NCBI RefSeq assembly: GCF_018991925.1
Contig: NW_024737042.1
Coordinates: 16,461,102 to 16,525,101 of the forward strand
Reading direction: 5' to 3'
Length of the DNA stretch: 64,000 nt
Source of the DNA: Homarus americanus
Taxonomy: Eukaryota; Arthropoda; Malacostraca; Decapoda; Nephropidae
Shown here: piece by piece, positions 1 through 10,751 of the stretch
How the letters are laid out: each line of letters starts with the position of its first letter
How positions within the stretch are numbered: position 1 is the first letter of the stretch
Translations under genes and position numbers: made by a program
Notes under the pieces: generated by a model
The model's input: only the letters and a program-made list of their open reading frames with translations
What the model was told of the DNA's origin: nothing
Database searches by the model: none

Positions 1-29
1 TAGGTTTTCTTTTGTGTTTTTTTGGGGTG

Positions 30-149
30 TTTTACTCAAATCTGACCTCTATTTTTGTGCATATTATCTGTTTGTTAAAAATGAATTTTTTTATTTTTTG
101 GCCAAAACCGCCAATTTGCATGAGAATTGAAGGTCAGATTTGAGTAAAA
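30..149. mobile_element. Small inverted-repeat element (putative MITE)
   Basis: Two perfect 19-bp inverted arms (30-48, ttttactcaaatctgacct, and 131-149, its reverse complement) enclose about 80 bp of AT-rich sequence with no coding potential. A run of A follows the right arm. The arm shares a 'tctgacct' core with the inverted-repeat elements near 4120 and 22425, so a loose family is possible. No clear target duplication was found. Confidence 0.5.
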
Positions 150-212
150 TGACGAAAAAAAAAAAAAAAAAAAACTTATTCTCATACTCACAGATGATCT
201 TCTGGAAGAGGC

Positions 213-861
213 TCACGCCTGTGACTCTGGCTCAATAGCCTCTTCTCTACTCAGACGGTGGCTGCGTGTGGTGGATATTTGTGCCCTATAATTATATACT
301 TGTTCTTGATTTTTCCAGTATTTATCTAATTTTGCTTCAAACTTTTCCACCGTCTCCACATTCACTACCCACTCAGGTAACCCATTCCAGTTGTTGACAA
401 CCCTACTCGGGAACGAATGTCTTCTGAGATTTAGCCCCGCTCTTCTTTTGTAAATCTTCTTTGTGTTCCCCCGGGGTAGTGTCAGCCTCCCTCTTCTGGT
501 ACATTCCTGCTGTACATGTCTGGTCATGTATGCCACACACTATCTTGTATGTTTCCACTTGGTCCCCACGAGATCTTTTGTACGCCTGTGTCGGTAACTG
601 TAATTTCCTTGGTCTTTCCTCATAAGATAAATCCTTTATCTGTGGTACTAATTTGGTAGCCCTCCTCTGTACACTCTCTACTGCTTCAATATCCTTAATG
701 AGATATGGGCACCAAATTTGATTAGCATACTCAAGGTATGGTCTAACCAGAGCAGCGTACAGAGCCTTGAATATAGGTGCATCCAGATGAACAAAAGTTC
801 TTCTTATAATGCCCACTATTTTATTAGCCTCAAGGACAACCAATGGACGAATATTTATCAA
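213..861 (-). pseudogene. LINE (CR1/Jockey-like) reverse transcriptase C-terminus, 5'-truncated
   Basis: Read on the minus strand, two overlapping frames give the end of a non-LTR retrotransposon polyprotein. The upstream frame (861-403) has the post-palm motif around 'LYAALVRPYLEYANQIWCPY' and 'VQRRATKLVP'. The second frame (536-213) has 'VVNNWNGLPEWVV' and 'FEAKLDKYW', the conserved tail of such proteins. A frameshift separates them, so this copy is dead. The catalytic palm (YADD) is absent, as expected for a 5'-truncated insertion. It lies head to head with the plus-strand copy that follows. Confidence 0.75.
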
Positions 862-904
862 AAGATAATTTTAAGCCTCAAAGGATTTGGGTGTTAATCA
901 GGAA

Positions 905-1325
905 ATTTACTTTTATTGTCTTACTTCAGTTTTGCCTCACTTATACTACAGACAGGCAAGGGGGTACCTAATTGAGGTGTATAAACATCTTAAAGGGCAC
1001 TACTCTGTCGAGTGTCCTTATCTGGAGCTGGCGGACGCTCGCCCTGCAAGAGGTCACATCTCAAGCTTGAAGAAGCTGCAAGTCCAGAAAACTGTTTGGG
1101 GTAAATTTTTCAGAGTGAGAGTTGTGAACTCTTGGAACAATGTGCCAGAGAATGTTGTGACGGCACCGAGTGTGAGCTTTTTCAAGACCAGACTTGACAA
1201 GCACTGGGGCAGGTTCAGATACATTCTGGAGCCAGTGCATGCCCAGTGTGTAACAGATGTGACCAATCTCCCAAGTGGCTAATGAGCTGATCAGTGGCGA
1301 AGAGGATAAAAGTAAAAGTATAATA
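905..1325 (+). pseudogene. LINE reverse transcriptase C-terminus, second family member, opposite strand
   Basis: A plus-strand frame ending at 1282 contains 'LYYRQARGYLIEVYKHLKG', 'VVNSWNNVPENVV' and 'FFKTRLDKHW', the terminal region of the same broad class of LINE protein as the preceding minus-strand fragment but a different subfamily. Sequence homologous to the protein's last residues and 3' end continues in another frame ('QVANELISGEED', 1270-1310). The copy is 5'-truncated and frameshifted. A minus-strand relative lies at 4345-5095, so two tails in opposite orientation bracket the Tigger element. Confidence 0.7.
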
Positions 1326-1335
1326 CTGTACTGTA

Positions 1336-3905
1336 CAGTAGTACCCCGATTTACGCGGTCAATTGAACCCACAGGGTACCGCGTAAAGTGAACAACAGAA
1401 CATATGGGATTAATTCCAATAGAGACTGGCCCAACCCCCAAACTCCACTTTTTGACGACACACAACTATGTTGTAGTAAAAATATTATCTTAACTTTATG
1501 ATGGTATGCACACAAAATTAATATAGAAGAGGTTAGGTTAGGAAAAATAAAGGTTAAGTTAGGAAAAATAAAGGTTAGGTTAGGAAAACTAAAGGTTGGG
1601 TGTACCACTTACGTTAGTAGAAGAGATGGGTCGGCATACGGGGATGGAGGCTGGTTCCGAGGCAGAGGGCAGATTACTGGCCCTCAGGTGAATCACCATT
1701 ACTAGGTGCATCACCATCACTATCAGTTATAGTTGTCAGGGCTTCCCTGACAAATCCCTCAGTCACTTTCACTGGCTCTGGCTGGCTGTGGTGGGTTGCG
1801 GGCGAAGAACTCGGTAATGCTTTTTTGACGGCTAGTGTTGATGTTGTCTTGATACACCTTGATGTACAGCTCCATAGCCTGCACCAGCCGGGTATGGAAG
1901 ACTTCATAGCAGTTATCGTCAAGGTCGTTGGAAAGGAAGAGCTTTAATTTCTCTGCACACTCGATGGCACCCTTAATATTACTATGCGTTAATTTGTGTT
2001 CTTCTGGGATTGACGCACCACCTTCCTCTTCACTGACGTGATCATCTTCCAACATCTCGTCGGCAGTCATTTCAGGATCTCTGATCACCTCCAGGATGTC
2101 TTCGTTGGTGGTCTCGGAGAAGCCTTCAGCTGTAATACTGTGCGCAGCTTCTCTTGCAAGGTCCAATGCCACTGTCACAGACTGAACCTCACCAGTCACA
2201 GGTTGACTCCGCCTCTCACCTGGTATACCATGCAACACATGCCTCCATGCGTGACGAATTGTAGCTATAGACAGCTGATCCCATGCCTCCACCAAGAAGT
2301 CTACAGCTTGTTTGACGTTAAATATTTTCCAAAACTGTTTGACGAGAACTTCTTGAGTCACCACCTCTTGTTCCTTGTCCTCGTCACTTTTGCTCTCGCT
2401 ATCGGTGTCACCCAGCTTACGCAACTCATCCTTGGTGCTGGTACAGTCGTTCAGGAGCTTGAATTTCTTTGCCGAGTATGCAGCTTTCACATTGTGGATC
2501 AACTCCTGGTCCATGGGCTGGATTAATGACGTAGTGTTGGGAGGAAGGAAGACCACTTTTACGTTGGGGTGATGATCCATAAGTAGGGGCGAGTGTCCTG
2601 GTGCGTTGTCAAGGAGCAACAAAATCTTGAATGGAACATTTTGTTGCTCGCAGAATTTCTTCACGTCGGGAATGAAACAGTCATCAAACCAGGAGAGTGA
2701 CATAGCAGAGAACATCCACGCCTTGCGTGCGGTCAGCCAGTGGACATTAATCTTGCTCATGTCTACGTTCTTGTAGGCGTGCGGCTTGCGGGCTGTGTGA
2801 ATCACCGATAACTTTGGTTTACAGGTACCGGAGGCATTGGTGGCAAAGAGGACGGTGATGCGCTCCTTCTGCAACTTCCGACCCCGAACCTTGCTGGCAG
2901 ACTGGACAACAAAGGTCTTGGTAGGCAGCTTTTTCCAAAATAGGCCGGATTCGTCCTTGTTGAACACCTGGTCATCAGTGAACTGCCCTTCCTCCATAAC
3001 CTCACGTAAGAACGGAGGAAAATCTCTAGCCGCCACACGGTCAGCACTCGCTTCTTCACCACCAATGTTGATGTTGGTGATGTTGTTCCTCCTCTTAAAC
3101 CTATGCAGCCAACCAGAGGAAGCATTGAAGGGTTTGGGCTCTGCTATTCCCATCTTACGTGACACTGCTGCGTACAGTTCACATGCGTACTCTTGAACAG
3201 ATCGCGTGTCCACCACCATGTTGCGTCACGCCTGACGAATCAAATAACTCGCAAGCAAATTTTCCACCTTTAGCAGCACCTTGTTCTGGCAATACTTGAT
3301 CATTGAGGCACCTGTAGACTTTGTGATTCTCATGTGCTCTTTGATCTTGGCTGCATCCTTCTTAATAGTACGAATCGTAGATTTGTTGACTCCATGCTGG
3401 CGCTCGAGATCAGCTTGACCTGTTCCTTTCTCCAAATCTTGAATTATCTGGTATTTCACTTCGTAGCTTAGGGAACGTCGTATCTTCTTTGGCTTAGGGC
3501 GGCTGGGTCCAGGTAAGGAAAGGTTTCTCTCTGGTGGCGGTGGTCCGGCGAAAGCCATTTCACAGAACAATGGATGCACGTATACACGGCGTGGCCTGGA
3601 GGGATGAAACTGCCGCGGTTAGGTCAAGCGGAGGGAGGTAAGGATGCATGGCCAATCACAGTCCGATACGTCATATGACGTCACTGATAACGCAACAGAG
3701 ACATGCACTGCGCAACCTTACCGCGCGGCTTGCCCAGGTGGAGGCGGGAGCAGGCGGGAGGGTCGAATCTAAAAATAGCGTCGAGCCAAACACTCTGCGC
3801 GTATATGGGTAGATGAACCGCGGAAAGTGAAAGTTCGGTTCTGGCGAGGCACCGCGTAAATGAGAAATCGCGGAAAGTGAAACCGCGTAAAGCGGGGTAA
3901 TACTG
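1336..3905 (-). mobile_element. Tigger/pogo-type DNA transposon, near full length
   Basis: The ends are inverted repeats: left 'cagtagtaccccgatttacg' from 1336, and right (reverse complement of 3905 leftwards) 'cagtattaccccgctttacg'. Both are flanked by TA (1334-1335 and 3906-3907), the target duplication of the Tc1/mariner/pogo superfamily. Subterminal blocks with 'cgcgtaaa' and 'cggaaagtga' recur at the right end. Element length is 2570 bp. The transposase is on the minus strand. One in-frame stop is the only obvious lesion in it, so the copy is fairly young. Terminal repeat identity beyond about 25 bp is low. Confidence 0.9.
1759..3558 (-). pseudogene. Tigger transposase with one internal stop codon
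   Basis: A single minus-strand frame of 600 codons runs from an ATG at 3556-3558 to the stop at 1759, broken only by a TGA at 3226-3228. The N-terminal part has a CENP-B/psq-type helix-turn-helix ('YEVKYQIIQDLEKGTGQADL', 'VNKSTIRTIKK'), then a Tc5-type DNA-binding segment ('SSGWLHRFKRRNNI'). The DDE-1 nuclease follows: first acidic residue in 'FNKDESGLFWKK', second in 'LLLDNAPGHS', third in 'PPNTTSLIQPMDQELI'. That gives the DDD triad of pogo/Tigger enzymes. The C-terminal tail is acidic. The stop falls between the HTH part and the Tc5 domain. The internal ATG at 3219 could give a protein lacking the first DNA-binding domain. Confidence 0.9.
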
Positions 3906-4119
3906 TATATTGTTTTGAATCAAGATTTTTGCTCTAAAGTGATTTTGTTTTGTTTCCCAGGTGTACAAATTAACCTTGATTTACCCTTATTTTTACTTTT
4001 CACTTTTACTTCTATCCGAGGTACTGTATTATTATCGTTTCGGTCATCAAGTAAAATTTAGAAATTTAAATTTCCACTGTCCCAGATTAGGTTAAGTTAG
4101 GTTGAAATTATGTTTTTCC

Positions 4120-4280
4120 GATTGGTTCTGACCTTTATTTCTATCATAAATTACTTCTTTTTGTGATTTTCCCCAACCCAAAACCCTTGGTTCCCACTGG
4201 GGATCCCTCATTATTGTTGGATAAGGGGGGGGTAGCTCAAAAAACAATGATTTGTGGTAGAAATAAAGGTCAGAATCATT
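4120..4280. mobile_element. Inverted-repeat MITE
   Basis: Left 'ttctgacctttatttctat' (4125-4143) and its inverted partner near 4251-4276 form imperfect arms of about 30 bp around a G-rich core. There is no reading frame of interest. The 'gatttgtggtag' block of the right arm also occurs in the element at 22425-22570, so these are probably related. Confidence 0.5.
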
Positions 4281-4344
4281 CAAAACACATCAATAAACGT
4301 TGGAAAAACATAATTTTAACTTTAAAAAAGGTGGATGACTGAAA

Positions 4345-5095
4345 CGATAATTTTACCGTATCCTCTTCGCCACAGATTGGTTCATTAGCTGCTTGGGCGG
4401 TCAGTCGGTCAGTTTTCTCGGCAGTAATACGGCAATGACGTCTCATCCCAGGATGTAAACAGCCAATCATAATAAAGTGTTTCAAAACACTCTGCCACCA
4501 GGTTCGGATTGACGCCGATGCTCAGTGTATGCTTATGAGCCGTTTGATGCGGACGGTTGCTCTCACGTCCGCAAAAAACGTAAAATTACACCATATCATA
4601 GTAAGTTCTTTCTGTTTAATATAACGGGGGGTCCGGGGGAAGGTGCCCCACGGCTATGAAGTTAGGCAAGGTTAGGTAGGTTTCTTTGGATAGGTTGATG
4701 AGGTCTTGTAACAGTGCTTCTGCTGCTTGTTTTTCTTATCAACTAAGGTTAGGACAAGATAATTTAGAAATAACCGCTTTTTAACACATTTGCACCATCT
4801 ATGAGTGTCCACTATAAAGCACAGTGAAATTGCAGAATTTTTATCGTCATTTTCTATGAAAAATTGGTCATGGGTCAGTTGTCAATAGTTAACCGGGCGT
4901 CCACCATCTCCAGGTCTGGACATTCGACTGAGTAGTGCCCCCTGAGATGTTTATACACTTCAATTAGGTCACCCCTTGCCCGTCTGTAGTATAAGCTAGG
5001 CAGTTGCAGGCGTTCCAATCTCTCTGGGTAACTGAGGTGCTATAGTGTAAGCACCGGTCTGGTGGCCCTCCTTTAAACATTTTCAATATGTTATT
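4345..5095 (-). pseudogene. LINE reverse transcriptase tail fragments
   Basis: On the minus strand, 5095-4890 encodes 'LERLQLPSLYYRRARGDL' followed by 'EVYKHLRGHYSVECPDLE', closely matching the plus-strand LINE tail at 905-1325. At 4450-4345 the minus strand gives 'AANEPICGEEDT', matching the 3' end of that copy. The roughly 440 bp between them (4451-4889) shows no recognisable protein and may be diverged LINE sequence or an insertion. Stops and frameshifts mark it as dead. Confidence 0.55.
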
Positions 5096-6248
5096 GTCTT
5101 TGGTACTGGCCATTTTAACCAAACTGTGGCTGAACGATACTTAAACTTGAAAATCACCAATTAGTAATGAAAAGTTGTGCAGTTCCTTCAGCAAATGAAG
5201 CTCACCAACTGACAATAGGCTAAATTACCTTACAACGTGCTTTCAGTAGTCTATGTTGAAGTTCTTAGCTCAGGCTAACTTATCATATCATATACGGTAT
5301 CACAGTTCTCATTGATCTACAAAAAATACCGGTAATAAAAACCTTTTCGATATTTCACACTTAATATAATACTTGGTAATCTACTTCAACCTCCTATTGT
5401 TTACAACGACGCATGAGGCACCACCAGCTGTGAGTATCAGCTAGACGGTACACGTGTTTTTCGAATCGTTTTCAGTTAAAAAACTGTTACATCACATGTA
5501 CATTTTACCTTAACTGTGCCTGAATGAATATATTCTCGGAAATAAATAGTAGTTTTGCTGAAACGTGATGTATTTTAATGTAAAATAGGATAAAATACAT
5601 GATGAAAACAAAAGACTTTACCTAACCTTCCGATGTTCAAGAGAAGTTACTCGTTTTTTTAATAGTTTTTGGTTAAAATACTGTTATATTACAATGGTAT
5701 TCTATTCATACTGTGCTTGATATAATGCATTCACGGAAATGTAATATTTTTGCTGAAATGACGTACGTATTACAGTGGAAAGTGGGATAAAATCGTGACA
5801 AAAACAATGACTTTGAAATATAATACAATATTAACCCCTAAATCGGTTAATTCGGACAATCGGCTAAAACGGACACCCTCCCCCCCCCTATTAGTCCGAA
5901 TTAACGAGGGTCGACTAGAATAAATTCTTTTTAGTTTTGTTTTCTCTTTCTCCCTATGTAAGACGCAATATATTAGTAGGTGTTGGCAACTTCTAAATAT
6001 TTACGGGATTTGTTCGATTTCATTAAATTTTTATTAGTATTGTTTTAATATTTTTTTTAATTTTCTCTATCTATGAACATAAATCACATGTAATGGGCAG
6101 GGCATGCAGGATGAGGAAAATTGGGTGGTAAAACATGGTGAAAAACTGATCATATGACACTAAAATAATGTCTCTACATGCTTTATACGTGAAGAAATTA
6201 ATAAATTACTGTAACTAACCCTCCAAAAAATCTGCAGCGTCACCGTAT
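5096..6248. other. AT-rich intergenic DNA with a diverged direct duplication
   Basis: No gene seen. Two successive segments, about 5445-5625 and 5640-5815, are similar along their length (shared order: 'tttttcgaat/ttttttaat', 'aaaactgttac', 'ctgtgc.tga', 'cggaaat', 'ttttgctgaaa', 'ggataaaat', 'atgaaaacaa/gacaaaaaca'), suggesting an old tandem duplication. At 5837-5910 'ggttaattcggac' and an inverted 'gtccgaattaac' resemble ends of a Tigger-like element, but the borders are unclear. Confidence 0.4.
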
Positions 6249-6357
6249 GTTGTCTGCAGAGTTGTAAAAAGTACTGGACTTTATTACTCAAGTAAAAGTA
6301 TTGTTACATTGGCAAAATGTTACTAAAGTAGAAGTAAAAGATCTAAAGTTCAATGTA

Positions 6358-6614
6358 CACTCGCAACAAAAAGTATCGGTGCATACTGTAGTGTGAACAA
6401 TTTGAGACCAGTGACGATAGGTATTGGGAAAGGCGAGTTGTTTCAGCTGTATGTTGGCAGCCCTGATTGTCAGCCATATGGCAACACCTAGTGGAGGGGG
6501 GGGGGGGTTGGTTATGAGGATACACTTAGCAACCTTCCCGACATATCACAGTGTATACGTATCGTTTCGGAACTCGTCGATCTCACCCTGCACCGATAAT
6601 TTTTGGTGCGAGTG
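6358..6614. mobile_element. Tc1/mariner-like MITE nested in the hAT element
   Basis: Terminal inverted repeats of about 27 bp: left 'cactcgcaacaaaaagtatc' and right, reverse-complemented, 'cactcgcaccaaaaattatc', both continuing into 'ggtgca'. TA dinucleotides flank both ends (6356-6357 and 6615-6616). The length is 257 bp, with a G run inside and no coding potential. It inserted after the surrounding hAT. Confidence 0.8.
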
Positions 6615-7346
6615 TACTTAAATAGAAGTAAACAAGTAACTCATTCTTACAGTACAGGGCATACTAAATTACTGAAAGTAATAAGTAACAACAAAATTAT
6701 TATTTGTCTCATAGTATATTAAAACAAATTCACAGTAAATTATAAAAAACTAGTTAACTAAAGATAAAAATAATAGACACAGCATTACACCTGTTTATTT
6801 GGAAATCTATCTATTAAGATGACTCCATAACTGATTCTCAAAATTATGGCTGTCCAATCGGGATATTTTAGGCCTAACTATAAGCCCAGCATAACCTACC
6901 GAAAGAGAATACATTCAGCCGCTCTTCTCCCTACAATCCATTGCAGGGAGTGTGAACTGGCTGAGAGTATATCCATCCAACACTATGATGACTTTCTTCC
7001 TTATCCACACAAGTATCGTCGACGTGGAGTTATGGTCCGCTGACATAATGTTGTCTCTGCTCGCATTGGGTTAGGATACAGACCTATCTGGCAAGTATCT
7101 GAGGTGGGGGATGACCCGCACTTCTCTTCCTGTAAACTCTAAACTGTCCCAATGCTAACACTCTTTAACACTACTGTATTGCCTTGACTGTCCCACTGTC
7201 AGGGACCTCCTAGCACAGGGAGAGTCACCAACTCCTATATGTCACTGCCTACTTATTCGTAATAAGCTAGATTTAATTCTTATTCGCTATGCTTTGGTGG
7301 GTGCTAACTCCCATTGCCCTTCAATCATATCAATATTGTCTCAGTA

Positions 7347-7754
7347 TCACAAGTCATTGTGTGTCCTATGAGACACGAGTACCAGTGTATTAGTGTCTGA
7401 CCTCATGGTCTTGTGACTCGGCTTTTCACCCCTTATGGTGCAATTAATTGAATAAATATTAAGCCCAACATGACTAAAAAGGCACTCACAAATAGCAGAA
7501 GCAATTAGTGGGGTGTTAAGCTTCAGAGATAAGTCAAATAATGTTGGGAAAGACCTCAGTAGCTCCATTCCATCCCCTGGGCATGCCAAGTAGCTATCAA
7601 GCTCCTTCAGTTGAGGAGTTTGGATGAATGTTGCCTCTGTAGCACCGAAAGAGGACAGGGCGGCTTGGGTGCTTAAACTCTGTGTTCGTCGCTTAGTACA
7701 TAAATGAAATGCTATGAAAGAACGCATGTGATTGGTCCAGATGTAAAAAAACAC
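7347..7754 (-). pseudogene. hAT transposase C-terminal (dimerisation) remnant
   Basis: This minus-strand frame contains 'LDSYLACPGDGMELLRSFPT' followed by 'FDLSLKLNTPLIASAICECL', which matches the hAT dimerisation region (usually 'LNTPLxSSAxVERLFS'). The invariant VERLF-type glutamate region is altered to ICECLF and the rest of the enzyme is not recoverable. The remnant sits inside a hAT element with a matching target duplication, supporting the assignment. It is non-functional. Confidence 0.75.
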
Positions 7755-7973
7755 TTGTGATTAGTTAGTTTCCAAGTTTGTCTTGTGATTGGATATTTAA
7801 AACTATTGTTTGGCACATGTAACGATTTTTTATTTTTAAAATTGTATTGGAGTAGAATGATTACAAAACCATACTAAAGTATAAGTACTGAAAACTGTGA
7901 GAATTTAAAAAAAAAGTAAATGCCCAAAAATGTTACTCGAGTAAATTTACTTCGTTACAACTCCGGTTGTCTG

Positions 7974-8656
7974 TTTGCTTACAACTGACCTTGATACTTC
8001 AACAAAGTTGCTTTCATTGGTACCAGATATCAAAATAAGTACTTTCTGTTTAATACGGTGGGGAGGTACTGTAGTAAGATTTTTGGTTGGTTCGGCCAGG
8101 TTCTGTTACAATCTAGTACTTAATATAATGATAAGAACATCTGTGGAAAAAATTAATAAAATTGAACAATGCCACCTGATGTTAGCCATCTCCTCCAGGA
8201 TTACCAGTTAAGGTTACATCATCCTTGTAACACTTCGTCTTTTTGTAGCATCTGAAACTTGCAGACACTGACTTGAGTTAATTTTGACCATCCTGTTCGG
8301 GATTTTAGATGGTGTGGTGTTATGTGATCTTCCCTGCTGTTTCTTACTTAAGTTATTGTTCATTTAGATAGCTATTGGCCATGTTTAATTTCTGGGATTT
8401 AAAAGCTGGCAAACTGGAAAGGATTTTACAGTGGGATTTATTACCAGGGTTGTTTCAGTTGTGAGTTACCCTATTTCCTGTAAGTATGAGCTATCCCTCC
8501 TTATCACAGTGGCTTTCTTCCAGTACTGTAGGTCTTTCTCCAATGCCTATGCACCCCTTCAGGAGGTCAGGAGCACACCCGATTTTGTGTCATTACTCTC
8601 ATTGAGGTACCGTACAGCAAGTTGTTTGTTGACATACCCGGTACATCCTTTCAATA
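7974..8656. other. Intergenic DNA, nothing recognised
   Basis: About 680 bp between the hAT and the deleted Tigger. I see no coding exon, RNA gene or inverted-repeat element. Short open frames here lack recognisable motifs. Confidence 0.4.
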
Positions 8657-8658
8657 TA

Positions 8659-9714
8659 CAGTAGAAGTCCAAAAATCCGGACTGCTTGGGGATTGGGTCG
8701 GTCCGGATTTTCGGATTTTCCGGATTCTCAGGCAGTACTTTTAAAATTAAAATTTAAGGAGGAATAAAGAAGAGATGAACAGGTACATTTTGATAGTTTA
8801 TTCATTAGCAAATAAAGCATGCTTCATTTTTCAAAACGAGCAGTTTTAAAGAAAAATAAAGTCAACACTAGACAAAAATGTAAACAAACTGTCTAATACC
8901 ATGACGAGTCTTGAAATTCCTAAGCCATCCATCACTAAATGTGCACTCTGATTCAATGTTCATTTGCTCCTTAAAAGACTTTGCTTTGGCAATAAGCATC
9001 GGCCCAGAAATTGCCATACCTTCTGATCGTTTTAACAAAAACCATTCGTGCAACACTTTATCAAGATTTTTTAATTTGGGCCAATGTAAACTTTTTCTTT
9101 CAGCAATTTTAATGTAAGGCTCAGAAGAAGCTGTGAATTCTAGAATTTTATTCTTTGCCTCTTTTATATCATAAATTGTAGACTTTCCAATGTATGTTTC
9201 CATTAGAACAGCATTGCTCACATTACATTCTAGTTTCTTAATTATTTCAAGTTTGTCACTCAATTTCAATGTGTTCTTCTTTCTCTTCACACAACGAAGT
9301 TTATCTACTTTAGGGGCCATTATTATGGGCTTGTACTCTGTACATGGAAAGAGTAGGACTCAAAATTACATACGTTGTCACAGTTTGATTGCTTGTTTTA
9401 AAGTGGCGATCGTGTGGTCGTTTGTTGTCGCTGTGCAGCTGTGGCATTCACTCATGCACACATACACACAAAAGATTTATAGTGCCTCAAATTTTACATT
9501 TCAGTTCAAGCTAATTACAAAACTAACAAAATTAGCTACCTATAATTTACAATTACTTTTATTATTAGAATTATGTAAATTAATTTTTTAAAGCAACTCC
9601 ATTCATTCACATAACCCACAAAAGCCCGCTAAATTTAAAAAGTTTGAGTTTTCGAAAAGTCCGGATTCTCGGGGGGCCCGGATTCCTGGCATCCGGATTT
9701 TTGGACTTTTACTG
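8659..9714 (-). mobile_element. Internally deleted Tigger-like element
   Basis: The ends are 'cagtagaagtccaaaaatcc' (8659) and the reverse complement of 'cagtaaaagtccaaaaatcc' (9714), both continuing into 'gga'. TA flanks are at 8657-8658 and 9715-9716. 'tccgga' motifs repeat at both ends. At 1056 bp it carries only the start of a transposase, so the catalytic domain has been lost, the usual route to a non-autonomous element. Confidence 0.85.
8868..9320 (-). pseudogene. Tigger transposase N-terminal DNA-binding region only
   Basis: This 150-residue minus-strand frame begins with a basic segment, then a CENP-B/psq-type helix-turn-helix ('KLSDKLEIIKKLE', 'GKSTIYDIKEAK'). A Tc5-type second DNA-binding domain follows ('VLHEWFLLKRSEGMAISGPM', 'FSDGWLRNFKTRHGI'). 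It stops right after this domain, so no DDE residues are present. The frame itself is unbroken. It could still make a protein that binds element ends without cutting, though I see no sign of selection for that. It lies inside terminal inverted repeats and is better read as a deletion product. Confidence 0.8.
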
Positions 9715-9740
9715 TAATAATTTTTATGAAATTTATCATA

Positions 9741-9937
9741 CAGTGAAACCTGAGTCTATTTAACAGACTATATGGAGAGGATTGTCCATCGTGTCTAGGG
9801 TCCCTTAGGTTTGAAACCTCCATTTAATGAACTACATATAGGTGAAAAGTCTATTGTATCGAGGATCTGTTAGATGTGAAACCCTCCATATCACAGATTA
9901 TATGGAGAGAGAAGTCTGTTATGTGGAAGTTTCACTG
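9741..9937. mobile_element. Pogo/Tigger-type MITE, 197 bp
   Basis: Begins 'cagtgaaacctgagtc' and ends with the reverse complement of 'cagtgaaacttccaca', flanked by TA at 9739-9740 and 9938-9939. Internal 'gtgaaac.ctccat' motifs are shared with the 133-bp element 400 bp away, so both belong to one family. Confidence 0.8.
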
Positions 9938-10361
9938 TATTATTACTCAAGTTGGATTTGGAATAGAACATAATTTTGCTGTACAGTTCATACTGTTGAT
10001 TATGAGACGGATTTCAAGCACTTGGGTCCAGTATTTATTTTTAAGATTAAGAGGCCGCATCTGACGGCATCATTTACTTTCACTGAGTTCTAGTGTTGGC
10101 GGTGGTTCCTTTATCAATAAATGGACCCAGCTTAGCTCTCATTAGACTCGAGAGAGCCTTTGGTGCTCAGAATATAACACTTGTACAAAAGGAAATAATA
10201 TCTTAACACTTTACACACCTTCGGTAGTTCATTGTATCTAAAGGATAATGTAAAACCATTCCAAGTATACATTCATACTGTTCTACTGCATATATCTTTG
10301 AAAAGCTTTATTAATTATAGTTACAGCATTTTACATAACAAATTTATTGAAAACAGCACTA

Positions 10362-10494
10362 CAGTGAAACCTCTATTTAATGAATTACTGTACATATGGA
10401 AAGAAAAGTTCGTTATATTGAGGGATCGTTAAATGTGAAACCTCCATCTAACAATTACATAGAGATGAAAGTCCGTTATATGGAGGTTTCACTG
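10362..10494. mobile_element. Pogo/Tigger-type MITE, 133 bp
   Basis: Starts 'cagtgaaacctctattt' and ends with the reverse complement of 'cagtgaaacctccata'. TA duplications are at 10360-10361 and 10495-10496. Same family as 9741-9937 and shorter inside. Confidence 0.8.
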
Positions 10495-10572
10495 TACTGC
10501 CCAAAGTACTGGCTATCTCACAGCGTCAGAATCTGGTGCCGTTGCTCTCAGAACCTGATCCATACTGGTACA

Positions 10573-10624
10573 TATAGGTACAGTACAGCACAGTACACTA
10601 CAGTGTACTGTACTGTACTGTACT
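10573..10624. repeat. GTAC-rich inverted repeat
   Basis: A run built of 'gtacagtac' and 'gtactgtac' steps forms a hairpin centred near 10600 ('cagtacactaca' against 'gtgtactg'). It is the densest spot of the TACTGTA/TACAGTA words that are common through the left 25 kb. Confidence 0.5.
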
Positions 10625-10751
10625 AAGGAAATATTCTCGTACAGAATTTATCATGTACAGTGTATATATCCAGTGATGTTTTTACAGTTTTACAGTAATT
10701 CAGTTCAGCTTTTTTTAAATTCCATTTTTGAAAAATCGGAGTTCAAATGTA

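Larger units (their letters stand above)
6257..7965 (-). mobile_element. Degenerate hAT transposon with 8-bp target duplication
   Basis: The element starts 'cagagttgtaa' at 6257 and ends with the reverse complement of 'cggagttgtaa' at 7965. The flanks carry an identical 8-bp duplication, gttgtctg (6249-6256 and 7966-7973), the hallmark of hAT insertion. The subterminal sequence at both ends is rich in 'ctc(a/g)agtaaa' and 'aaagta' motifs. A Tc1-like MITE is nested at 6358-6614. The transposase survives only as a C-terminal remnant on the minus strand. Confidence 0.85.

Noticed and set aside
1759..3558. Domesticated Tigger-derived host gene
   Set aside because: An in-frame stop, terminal inverted repeats and TA duplications show an ordinary transposon copy.
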